Assembly: GCA_046496815.1 (NCBI GenBank)
Contig: JAWOGN010000361.1
Coordinates: 1 to 9,890 of the forward strand
From: JAWOGN01 sp046496815
GTDB lineage: Bacteria; Desulfobacterota; DSM-4660; Desulfatiglandales; Desulfatiglandaceae
Reading direction: 5' to 3'
Length of the DNA: 9,890 bases
Position numbers and translations under genes: made by a program. Position 1 is the first letter of the stretch. Each line of letters begins with the position of its first letter. Of the stretch, positions 1-6,730 are shown in pieces. The notes beneath the pieces are model-generated. The model did not search any database, had not been told where the DNA came from, and saw only the letters and a program-made list of their open reading frames with translations.

Positions 1-79
1 CTCTACATATCCGGTTTGTTTACGGTATGGTTTAGATATAAACACTTCAAAATATTTGTAAAATTTCATGTTAACTACC

Positions 80-95
80 TGGCACGATGTTCGCT
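80..95 (+). promoter_or_regulatory. Candidate sigma-54 (-24/-12) promoter for the J-domain/receiver gene
   Basis: The sequence TGGCACG starts at 80, with the GG at 81-82, exactly ten bases, then GC at 93-94 (TGGCACG-N4-TCGC). This differs from the sigma-54 consensus TGGCACG-N4-TTGC at one of the core bases. The spacing rule GG-N10-GC is met exactly. Transcription would start near 105, giving a leader of about 105 nt before the start codon at 211. The AT-rich 80 bases upstream could hold an activator site, but I recognise no specific operator there. Chance occurrence cannot be excluded from sequence alone. Confidence 0.5.
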
Positions 96-194
96 ATCAG
101 CATCATATCTACCCGTAAATGGGAATGGGGAAAGCGGAAAGCCGGGGGACTTAATTTAACCGAGGGATTTTTCGGATTTAGAACTTGACCGCTT

Positions 195-200
195 AAGGGG
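195..200 (+). promoter_or_regulatory. Ribosome binding site supporting a TTG start at 211
   Basis: A purine-rich AAGGGG motif lies 10 bases upstream of the TTG at 211. No in-frame ATG with a better site occurs before the conserved part of the protein, so a TTG start is the best reading. Confidence 0.5.
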
Positions 201-210
201 ATAGCAAAGA

Positions 211-903
211 TTGACAAACCAAATTGATCTGGAAGAAGAGCTTCGCTACCTGGGCCTGCTCGACAAAGCGAGAGAAATCCATTCAGAGCTGGGAGACAGG
301 GCGGTTATTTCATACATAAGGTCGAGCTATCACCTCCTGAGCAAGGTATATCATCCGGATTTGAATCCCAAAAACGCGCTCAAGGCAAAAACCGCTCAAC
401 AGCGCCTGAATCGCGTTCGCCTTCTGATCAGTCAGATGCCGGATGCGGAACTTGTGGATCTAATCAAGAAGGGAAGCCGAAGCCGGAACCGAACAAAAAA
501 GAAAATATTGGTTGTGGAAGACGAGTTTGGTTTGCAGGACATATTCAGAGACATCTTCCTGATGGAAGGCTACGATGTCGAAGTTGCAGTCAACGGACAC
601 AGCGGCTTCAATCTTTTCCAACGGTTTGAGCCGGATATCGTTTTGACTGATGTGGTGATGCCGAAGATGAGCGGATTGGAACTTGTGAGAAAGATTAGAG
701 AGACACACCCCAAAATCAAAGTGGTCTACATCAGCGGTTTTTTTGGCATCAGCAGAGTAAAGCGGCAGCTCGATGAAGAGATCTTGAGGTACGGGTACCA
801 TACGCTTTCAAAGCCGTTTAGAATGAGCGTTTTGTTGGACTTGGTGGACGGATATCTCAAAGACAAAACCGATGAAGCGACCCGTGTCAACATATTCGTG
901 TAA
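211..903 (+). CDS. J-domain-like/response-regulator receiver fusion protein
   Basis: The 230-residue protein has two parts. Residues about 30-75 resemble helices II-III of a J domain: a Tyr/Leu/basic helix runs into Tyr-His-Pro-Asp (HPD at 48-50), then Leu-Asn-Pro and an Ala/Gln/Arg-rich helix. HPD is the tripeptide by which DnaJ-type cochaperones stimulate the Hsp70 (DnaK) ATPase. Helix I is not typical, so the fold assignment is probable rather than certain. After a basic linker (about 86-98), residues 98-220 form a CheY-like receiver with acidic pocket E103/D104, phosphoacceptor D147 (in a TDVVMP context), S175 and K201 (SKPF). There is no DNA-binding or enzymatic output domain, so the J-like part is the only candidate output. 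The start is TTG at 211 behind AAGGGG. The gene stands alone on the plus strand, convergent with the kinase cluster and preceded by a sigma-54-like promoter. It is presumably cytoplasmic. The receiver call is secure; coupling to DnaK is inference. Confidence 0.85.
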   Translation: MTNQIDLEEELRYLGLLDKAREIHSELGDRAVISYIRSSYHLLSKVYHPDLNPKNALKAKTAQQRLNRVRLLISQMPDAELVDLIKKGSRSRNRTKKKILVVEDEFGLQDIFRDIFLMEGYDVEVAVNGHSGFNLFQRFEPDIVLTDVVMPKMSGLELVRKIRETHPKIKVVYISGFFGISRVKRQLDEEILRYGYHTLSKPFRMSVLLDLVDGYLKDKTDEATRVNIFV

Positions 904-914
904 GGCTTGCCCAT

Positions 915-932
915 TTGAGCGATACCGCTCAA
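915..932 (+). terminator. Hairpin after the J-domain/receiver gene, possible terminator
   Basis: A perfect 7-bp stem (TTGAGCG, 915-921, with CGCTCAA, 926-932) closes a 4-base loop 11 bases after the stop codon. It is nested inside a weaker TTGCC/GGCAA pairing (907-911 with 942-946). No strong T-run follows, so if it terminates transcription it is not a classic strong intrinsic terminator. Confidence 0.35.
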
Positions 933-965
933 TTGTCGGTAGGCAACCGGCAGGAGGCGAAAATT

Positions 966-993
966 AAAAAAAACCGGATGTGTGAATCAATCC
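966..993 (-). terminator. Weak terminator-like element downstream of the minus-strand cluster
   Basis: Read on the minus strand, a short stem (GGAT at 993-990 pairing with ATCC at 979-976) is followed after two bases by eight consecutive T residues (973-966), about 54 bases past the stop codon of the last kinase gene. The T-run is convincing but the stem is only 4-5 bp, so this is a weak call. Confidence 0.22.
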
Positions 994-1046
994 ACCGCTG
1001 TTGAGATGAAATCCGTCGGGTCTGCAGCGCTGATTCGAAGTATTTC

Positions 1047-2999
1047 TTATCCGACTTCGACATCCCCTGGGTTCTTTGACAGTATTTCCCTTATCTTTGA
1101 GGCCAACTGATTCAGGTTAAAAGGCTTTTGGATAAACCCGTCACACCCCCGGGCCAGTATTTCCTCCGCCTGACTGTTCATGCTGTAGCCGCTCGACAAA
1201 AGCACCTTGATTTCGGGATCAATCTCCTTCAGACGGTCATACGTCTCCGCCCCACTGAGCTCCGGCATGATCATATCCAGAATGACCATATCAATTTTTT
1301 CTTTTTTTGCGCTGTATACCTCGACGGCGTCTTTTCCACTGCGGGCCGGCAGCACCTGATATCCCAGAGTTTCCAGAAGCTCCCGGCCGACACTGAGAAT
1401 CATGGCCTCATCATCCACCAAAAGAATTGCCTCCGTGCCCGCCGACACCTCTGCCGGGAATGCCCTTTTTTCCATCACCGGTTTTTTCGATGCCGGGAAA
1501 TAAAGGCTGAACGTCGTTCCGGATCCCTCCGCTGACTCGACATCAATATACCCCCCATGACCTTTCACAACCCCGTAAACTGAAGCCAAGCCCAGTCCTG
1601 CGCCTCTACGCATCCCTTTCGTCGTAAAAAACGGGTCGAATATCCGTTCCAGGGTCTTTTTGTCCATTCCGACCCCGCTATCCTTGATCCGCAACAGGAC
1701 ATAGTCGCCCGGCTTTGGACGATACATTTTGTCGTGCATTTCCTGATCACTGGTATTGCCTGTCTCAAGGGTCAGCTCACCGCCGTCAGGCATTGCCTGC
1801 CATGCGTTCACGTAAAGGCTCAAGAGGGCCTGCTCGATCTGTCCCCGGTCTGCATCCATCGCGTGCAGGTCTTCCGCGAGGAAATGATGGATGGTGATGT
1901 CTTTCTTGGCCCTGCCGAATGTCTCAGAGGTATCCCGGACGATTTGGTTGAGATTAACGGCTTTGACTTGGTACTTCCCCTCTCTGGCATACCCCAGAAT
2001 TTGCCTTGTCAACTGGGACCCACTCTGAACGAGCTTTTCAACCGTATTCAATCTTTCGTAATGGGGATGGTCGGAATCAATGTTCAGAAGCATTAAAGAG
2101 GTGTTGCCTTGAATGCCCATAAGGATGTTGTTGAAGTCGTGGGCGATACCTCCCGCCAATGTGCCGATGGCCTCCATCTTTTGGGCCTCTTGCAGCTGCG
2201 CTTGCATTCGCTTCCGTTCACTCACGTCATTCATAATGACGATCAGGCTCTCATTTTGTTCATGTTTCACGGATAGTAAATTGAGAGAAACCTCCGTGTT
2301 GTTCAGCCGTACCGGAGCGTCCTCTGTGATTCTCCGTAGCGCCTGACCTTCGGTGTCCAGCAGGGCTTCAATTCGTCGCCGATCCGTCCCGGAAAAGAGA
2401 TCCACAAAATTTGAGCCCAACAGCATTTCCTCAGGCATGCCGACCAGTGCGAGGGCGGTTGGGTTCGCATACACGATTCTTGGCTCAAGTGTGAGCTCCA
2501 GTATGCTTTCGGACATGTTCCTTAAAATCGCTTCAAAATGGCGCTTTGAAACCAGGAGTTCCTTCGTGATCTGTCTCGGAGAGACTTCTTCGGAGCCCAA
2601 TATCTTATCCGGCAAGCTACCTCTCGACACCCCGTCCGATTCTCCCAGTACGGCAAGCACGTGCTTTGTCATCTTGTCAAACGGTCCTTTGGCAATACAT
2701 GCGTCGGCGCCGAATTCGACAAAGTCCACCGTTTCCTCCGCAGCGATTGCTGAAAGGACGACCAGATTGACCTTCTCAAGTTCCGGCATTCGGCGAATAA
2801 TTCGACACAATTTATCCCCGCTGATATTCGGCATCACCAGGTCAACAAATATAACATCCGGAAAATAGGTTTTGAGTATGTCCAGCGCAGAAAGGCCGTC
2901 CGCCGCCGCGCGAACTTGATAGCCTTCTTTTTGCAGAAAATTCGTCATGAACTTCAACATGACCGGGTGGTTGTCCACCAGCAAAATCTTCTTCTCCAT
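1047..2999 (-). CDS. Hybrid sensor histidine kinase: receiver-PAS-HisKA-HATPase-receiver
   Basis: A 650-residue soluble hybrid kinase with no visible signal peptide or membrane segment. The N-terminal receiver (about 3-118) has D9/N10, phosphoacceptor D53 (VDLVMP), S83 and K104. A PAS-type sensor domain spans about 154-265 and ends in the usual DVSERK-type exit. The HisKA dimerisation domain has the phosphorylated H287 in the context GGIAHDFNN, typical of the HDFNN class. The ATPase domain (about 385-505) shows the N box (YVNAWQAM), DSGVGM and GAGLGL nucleotide-binding boxes. A C-terminal receiver (about 523-640) carries D575 (LDMIMP) and K625. The ATG at 2999 follows a GAGGGAAGG ribosome site. 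The gene lies 28 bp after the diguanylate cyclase gene and is the last of the minus-strand cluster. The N-terminal receiver would let phosphate from another member of the cluster modulate this kinase, while the C-terminal receiver would accept its own phosphate (inference). PAS ligand unknown. Confidence 0.95.
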   Translation of the reverse strand: MEKKILLVDNHPVMLKFMTNFLQKEGYQVRAAADGLSALDILKTYFPDVIFVDLVMPNISGDKLCRIIRRMPELEKVNLVVLSAIAAEETVDFVEFGADACIAKGPFDKMTKHVLAVLGESDGVSRGSLPDKILGSEEVSPRQITKELLVSKRHFEAILRNMSESILELTLEPRIVYANPTALALVGMPEEMLLGSNFVDLFSGTDRRRIEALLDTEGQALRRITEDAPVRLNNTEVSLNLLSVKHEQNESLIVIMNDVSERKRMQAQLQEAQKMEAIGTLAGGIAHDFNNILMGIQGNTSLMLLNIDSDHPHYERLNTVEKLVQSGSQLTRQILGYAREGKYQVKAVNLNQIVRDTSETFGRAKKDITIHHFLAEDLHAMDADRGQIEQALLSLYVNAWQAMPDGGELTLETGNTSDQEMHDKMYRPKPGDYVLLRIKDSGVGMDKKTLERIFDPFFTTKGMRRGAGLGLASVYGVVKGHGGYIDVESAEGSGTTFSLYFPASKKPVMEKRAFPAEVSAGTEAILLVDDEAMILSVGRELLETLGYQVLPARSGKDAVEVYSAKKEKIDMVILDMIMPELSGAETYDRLKEIDPEIKVLLSSGYSMNSQAEEILARGCDGFIQKPFNLNQLASKIREILSKNPGDVEVG

Positions 3000-3027
3000 A
3001 CCTTGCCTTCCCTCGTAACGCGGGTTT

Positions 3028-4032
3028 TTATAGCCCTCCCAGCCTGATCCGGTTTCTTCCCTGCCGCTTGGCCCGATACAGACATGAGTCCGCCTTGCGA
3101 ATCATGGCTTCAGGTGTAATTTCCTGATCGGGCGTGTCGGGACCAAAGCCGGTAATCCCGAAACTGGCTGTAATGAGAATCTCCTCCCCTTCCACCGCAA
3201 AGGCCCTTTGCGACAATCGTGTGCGGATTCTTTCCGCAGGCCGCCTTGCGCATTGGATATCCGTCTCAGGGAAGACGATCAAGAACTCCTCCCCCCCGAA
3301 CCGGGCGACCCAATCCACATCATTTCGAATTGTTTCTCTGATGCACTGCACAAATTTTTTTAATACCAGATCACCGGCACTGTGTCCATATGTGTCGTTC
3401 ACACTTTTGAAATGGTCGAGATCCGATAATACCACTGAGAGCGGTCTGTTGTATCTTCTTGCTCTCTTGATTTCCTGAGGAAGATGTCCGGCGAGGTACC
3501 CACGATTATAGCACCCGGTAAGCGGGTCGGTGATGGAAAGAATCCGTATCTCTTCGTTGGCGTCCTTTAGAGACCTCTCCAATTCCAATATGCGCCTCCC
3601 GGTGTTGAGCCGGGCAATCAACTCCGCATGGTTAAAAGGCTTCGTCAGGTAGTCGTCCGCACCGGCTTCCAATCCGGCGATAATGTCATCTTTGGAATCT
3701 TTGGCTGTGAGAAGGATAATATAAATATATCCGGGCCACCTAAGCTGTCGAGAGAGCCTGCACAGCTGAAGCCCGTCCATTTCGGGCATCATCCAATCCG
3801 TCAAAATAATTGGAAAGAATCTCTTGCCGAGAGTATCCAACGCCTTCTTCCCATTTTCAACGGACACCACTTCGTATTCAGCTTTCGTGAGGGTCTTTTC
3901 GAGGATTTTTCGTGATACGGGATCGTCTTCAGCCACCAGTATGGGAAAAGACTGTTTCAGTTCCCCTGTCTTTCTCCGGCGACCGCCCAAGGGCCGATGA
4001 AAGATGTTCTTCTGCATTGCGTTTCGCGGCAT
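3028..4032 (-). CDS. Response regulator diguanylate cyclase (receiver-GGDEF)
   Basis: A 334-residue PleD/WspR-type protein that would make cyclic-di-GMP from two GTP. The receiver (about 29-145) has E35/D36/D37, phosphoacceptor D79 (LTDWMMP), T109 and K131 (TKPF). A short helical linker (about 147-165) joins it to a GGDEF domain (about 166-334) containing DPLTGCYNR, the metal- and GTP-binding SDLDHFKSVNDTYGHSAGD stretch, and an intact catalytic GGEEF at 246-250, so activity is expected. The product-inhibition I-site is not intact: at the RxxD position five residues before GGEEF the sequence is NDVD, with the arginine displaced by one. I chose ATG at 4032 because GAGGGA sits 8 bases upstream. 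The open frame extends to 4101, but that start would overlap the Hpt gene by 11 bases and has a non-conserved extension. Phosphorylation by kinases of the same cluster is inferred. Confidence 0.93.
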   Translation of the reverse strand: MPRNAMQKNIFHRPLGGRRRKTGELKQSFPILVAEDDPVSRKILEKTLTKAEYEVVSVENGKKALDTLGKRFFPIILTDWMMPEMDGLQLCRLSRQLRWPGYIYIILLTAKDSKDDIIAGLEAGADDYLTKPFNHAELIARLNTGRRILELERSLKDANEEIRILSITDPLTGCYNRGYLAGHLPQEIKRARRYNRPLSVVLSDLDHFKSVNDTYGHSAGDLVLKKFVQCIRETIRNDVDWVARFGGEEFLIVFPETDIQCARRPAERIRTRLSQRAFAVEGEEILITASFGITGFGPDTPDQEITPEAMIRKADSCLYRAKRQGRNRIRLGGL

Positions 4033-4040
4033 GATACATT

Positions 4041-4047
4041 TCCCTCG
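4041..4047 (-). promoter_or_regulatory. Ribosome binding site fixing the diguanylate cyclase start at 4032
   Basis: Read on the minus strand, CGAGGGA lies 8 bases before the ATG at 4032. Neither the upstream in-frame ATG at 4101 nor the downstream one at 4017 has a comparable site. Confidence 0.6.
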
Positions 4048-4090
4048 TGACTGCTCCGTGTGCAAACCGGCGGGAAGGCCTGAGGCCGCA

Positions 4091-4408
4091 TTACGGCGCA
4101 ATAAGACCCGCGATGGTGTCGAGATTACTCCTGAGTATCACAAGAGCGCCCACAACGTCATCGAAGCGATGCTCTCGGGCGTCTGCTTCCATCTTTTTTG
4201 CGTGTTCGTGGATTTCCATTAATCCAAGATTGCCGGCAGCTCCCTTCAGAGAGTGAGCCGCGCCCGCGGCCTTCTCTGCATTTCCCTCCCCGATAGCGGA
4301 CTGAAGCGCTGTCATGTCGGAAGCGGCGGTGTCGACAAAGAGATCGAGCAGTTCTAGGTATTCTTCTTTTTCCAATCCCAGGTTTTCAGCCAAACTTTGA
4401 ATATTCAT
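4091..4408 (-). CDS. Hpt (histidine phosphotransfer) domain protein
   Basis: A 105-residue stand-alone Hpt protein, the usual size for a single four-helix phosphotransfer bundle. The phosphorylatable histidine is H52 in the family motif AAHSLKGAAGNLG. The surrounding helices are amphipathic and acidic (LLDLFVDTA before the motif, HEHAKKMEADAREH after it). Hpt proteins shuttle phosphate between the receiver of a hybrid kinase and a downstream response regulator and have no kinase activity. The ATG at 4408 overlaps the TGA of the upstream hybrid kinase in an ATGA junction, with GAGGA at 4416-4420 inside the kinase coding end, which indicates translational coupling. An in-frame ATG at 4432 would add eight unconserved residues and is less likely. 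The diguanylate cyclase receiver encoded 58 bp downstream is the natural phosphate acceptor (inference from gene order). Confidence 0.93.
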   Translation of the reverse strand: MNIQSLAENLGLEKEEYLELLDLFVDTAASDMTALQSAIGEGNAEKAAGAAHSLKGAAGNLGLMEIHEHAKKMEADAREHRFDDVVGALVILRSNLDTIAGLIAP

Positions 4409-6723
4409 ATGCCATCCTCTTTCAAAACCCATTTTTTCAGCATGTCAAACACGAGTTCTCTTTTAATTGGTTTGGACATATAATCGTCCATACCTGCATC
4501 AAGGCATTTTTTCCGGTCACCTTTCATTGCGTGGGCGGTCATGGCGACAATGGGAATTCGTATTTCGGAGGTTTGCGTCCGAAGCTTGCTTCCTCCATTG
4601 CGTTTTTTCTCTTCCCACTTCCGTATTGTCCGTGTTGCTTCCAGTCCATCCATCTCAGGCATTTGAATATCCATGAAGATGAGATCGAACGCTCCCGGGG
4701 ACTCCGTATATTTCTCCACAGCCTCCCTGCCGCTGTGGACCATCTCCAGTTGATAGCCGGCTTTGCCCAGCATCAGTTTTGCCAGTTTCCGGTTAACCGG
4801 ATTGTCCTCCGCCAAAAGAATACGGAGGGAATGTTTCATTTTTTCTCGAACGGAGTATTGCGTCAAAATCGGCGGTTGTGTCTCTGAACGTGTGGGCCGG
4901 GCTCCCGGTTCCTTCGCCTTTCGCCGATTGGGTTTCTTCTTGCCGGGTTGGCGGTTCCGCTCCGCCAGCAGTTTGTCTACCATCTGGTAGAGCTTTTCCC
5001 GACGAATCGGTTTACTCAGAAACCCGTCGAATCCGGCAGCTTGGCACTTTCGAGCGTCCCGTTCCATCAAAGATGAAACAGCGAGAAGCGGAAGATCGGA
5101 GAATGGCTGCTTCGAATTGCGTATCTGTTCGGCCACTTCATAGCCGTTCATACCGGGCATCTGAATATCGATGATACAAAGGTCGATATGCTTTTTGTTC
5201 TTCCACGCTTTTTCCAACGCAGGCCGGACCGTTTGACCGTTTTTCAAAGCATGGACTCGAGCATGGACCCTGCTCAGCATGTGGGTCAGTATCTTCAAAT
5301 TGATCTGATTATCATCGACGACCATCACCTTCATTCCGGAAAGGGAGACCGGTGTCATTTGTTCGGATGTCTTTACTTCCGATTTTCCAAACCAACCAGC
5401 GAAATGAAAGGTACTTCCCTTTTTCTCCTCGCTTTCCGCCCACACATCGCCCTGCATCATATTGGCGATCTGTTTGCAGATCGACAAACCCAACCCCGTC
5501 CCCCCATACTTTCTCGTGGTTGAGCCATCTACCTGGCGAAAGGGTTCAAATATCGTGGGCAATCGGTCTTTCGGGATTCCGATGCCGGTGTCCCGAACCC
5601 GGGCATGGATTTTCACCTGCGCGTCTGTTTCCGCTTCGACACCCACGGAGAGTTCGATCTCACCCGTGTCCGTGAATTTGGAGGCATTGCCCATTAAATT
5701 GCTCAACACTTGACGGAAACGAAGGGGGTCCCCTGTTACATATGAAGAAAGGTTATCTTCGATATGGCACAGGATCTCTATGGGTTTTGATTGACCGCTC
5801 CGGCGGATGAGCTCACACACCTCATACGCGATAAGTTCGGGATCAAAAGCCACTGCTTCGAAGTCCAACTCCCCCGCTTCAATCTTGGAGAAATCCAGGA
5901 TATCGTTGATCAGAGAAATCAGCGTCTCGCCACTCTGCTTGATGGTCCTGCCATACTCCGCCTGTTCCTCGTCTAATCGGGTCTCAAGCAGCATGTCCGT
6001 AAACCCGATGACCGCGTTCATAGGGGTTCGGATTTCATGGCTCATATTGGCGAGGAATTGACTCTTAGCCATGTTGGCAAATTCAGCTTCCTTTGCCATT
6101 TCATTGGCACGGGCTGTTTGTGCTTCCAACGCTTTCGTTCTCTCAGCCACTTTTCTCTCAAGGTAAATGTTCTGCGTTTGCAAGAGATTATAGAACTCCA
6201 GGCTTTCCAAGGCATTCGCCGTGTTGAGGAGTATAATGGACAGAAGGCTCAGAGACGCATCGGGAATCCTTTGTTTTTGAGCGGGCAACAACCCAACAAA
6301 CATGCCTCTCAATTGTGAATAGGTTGCAATTACATGGAGAAGAAACTGGCCGGAGTGCTGTTTCGAGTCAATAAAAACGCCTCTTCTCTCCCGCAACGCC
6401 CAAGAAAAAAAACCCTTGTCAATCATGAATTCCACTTCGTCTTCAATGCGCTGCCGGGACTGACTTGGGTTGCATACGAGCATTGTGAAGTCTGCATCAT
6501 TCTGATCCGCAAGGTATAACGCGCACACATCAAATGGAATGAGGCGCCGGATTCGTTCTTCAGCCTCTTTCAAAATGTGAGAGACCCCATGTTTTTCGTT
6601 GATTTTCTCCTGAAAGTCACCCAAAGAAAGCGCCATCTCCAGAGCGTTTTGAATGAAGCGCCTGTTTTCTTCCAAATATTGTATGCGAGCCGAGAGCTGC
6701 TCCGGATCAATACCGTTCTTCAT
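4405..6723 (-). CDS. Hybrid sensor histidine kinase: GAF-like-HisKA-HATPase-receiver-receiver
   Basis: A 772-residue soluble kinase of the BarA/ArcB style with its Hpt domain split off as the next gene. Residues about 45-180 form a GAF-like sensor region, followed by a coiled coil (about 185-220). HisKA carries H229 in FLANMSHEIRTPMN. The HATPase domain (about 330-445) shows N342/N346, D378 in RDTGIGIP, and GGTGLGLS at 407-414. Receiver 1 (about 464-588) has D470/D471, D519 (IIDIQMP) and K571. A basic, proline-rich linker (about 589-625) leads to receiver 2 (about 633-768) with E639/D640, D685 (FMDIQMP) and K751. All catalytic and phosphoacceptor residues are present. The frame is open to 6912, but ATG at 6723 is chosen: it lies 7 bases after the stop of the HDOD gene, follows GAAGGA, and starts the sensible helical N-terminus, whereas the longer version overlaps the HDOD gene by about 180 bases. 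The ligand of the GAF-like domain cannot be read from sequence. Confidence 0.95.
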   Translation of the reverse strand: MKNGIDPEQLSARIQYLEENRRFIQNALEMALSLGDFQEKINEKHGVSHILKEAEERIRRLIPFDVCALYLADQNDADFTMLVCNPSQSRQRIEDEVEFMIDKGFFSWALRERRGVFIDSKQHSGQFLLHVIATYSQLRGMFVGLLPAQKQRIPDASLSLLSIILLNTANALESLEFYNLLQTQNIYLERKVAERTKALEAQTARANEMAKEAEFANMAKSQFLANMSHEIRTPMNAVIGFTDMLLETRLDEEQAEYGRTIKQSGETLISLINDILDFSKIEAGELDFEAVAFDPELIAYEVCELIRRSGQSKPIEILCHIEDNLSSYVTGDPLRFRQVLSNLMGNASKFTDTGEIELSVGVEAETDAQVKIHARVRDTGIGIPKDRLPTIFEPFRQVDGSTTRKYGGTGLGLSICKQIANMMQGDVWAESEEKKGSTFHFAGWFGKSEVKTSEQMTPVSLSGMKVMVVDDNQINLKILTHMLSRVHARVHALKNGQTVRPALEKAWKNKKHIDLCIIDIQMPGMNGYEVAEQIRNSKQPFSDLPLLAVSSLMERDARKCQAAGFDGFLSKPIRREKLYQMVDKLLAERNRQPGKKKPNRRKAKEPGARPTRSETQPPILTQYSVREKMKHSLRILLAEDNPVNRKLAKLMLGKAGYQLEMVHSGREAVEKYTESPGAFDLIFMDIQMPEMDGLEATRTIRKWEEKKRNGGSKLRTQTSEIRIPIVAMTAHAMKGDRKKCLDAGMDDYMSKPIKRELVFDMLKKWVLKEDGI

Positions 6724-6730
6724 GGTCTCG

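Noticed and set aside
2353..2868. 171-codon plus-strand open frame
   Set aside because: It lies wholly inside the receiver-PAS part of the minus-strand hybrid kinase, whose translation has clear domains. The plus-strand translation is Ser/Thr/Arg-rich, as expected for an antisense shadow.
4033..4101. N-terminal extension of the diguanylate cyclase to an ATG at 4101
   Set aside because: It overlaps the Hpt gene and lacks a good ribosome site, whereas GAGGGA precedes the ATG at 4032.
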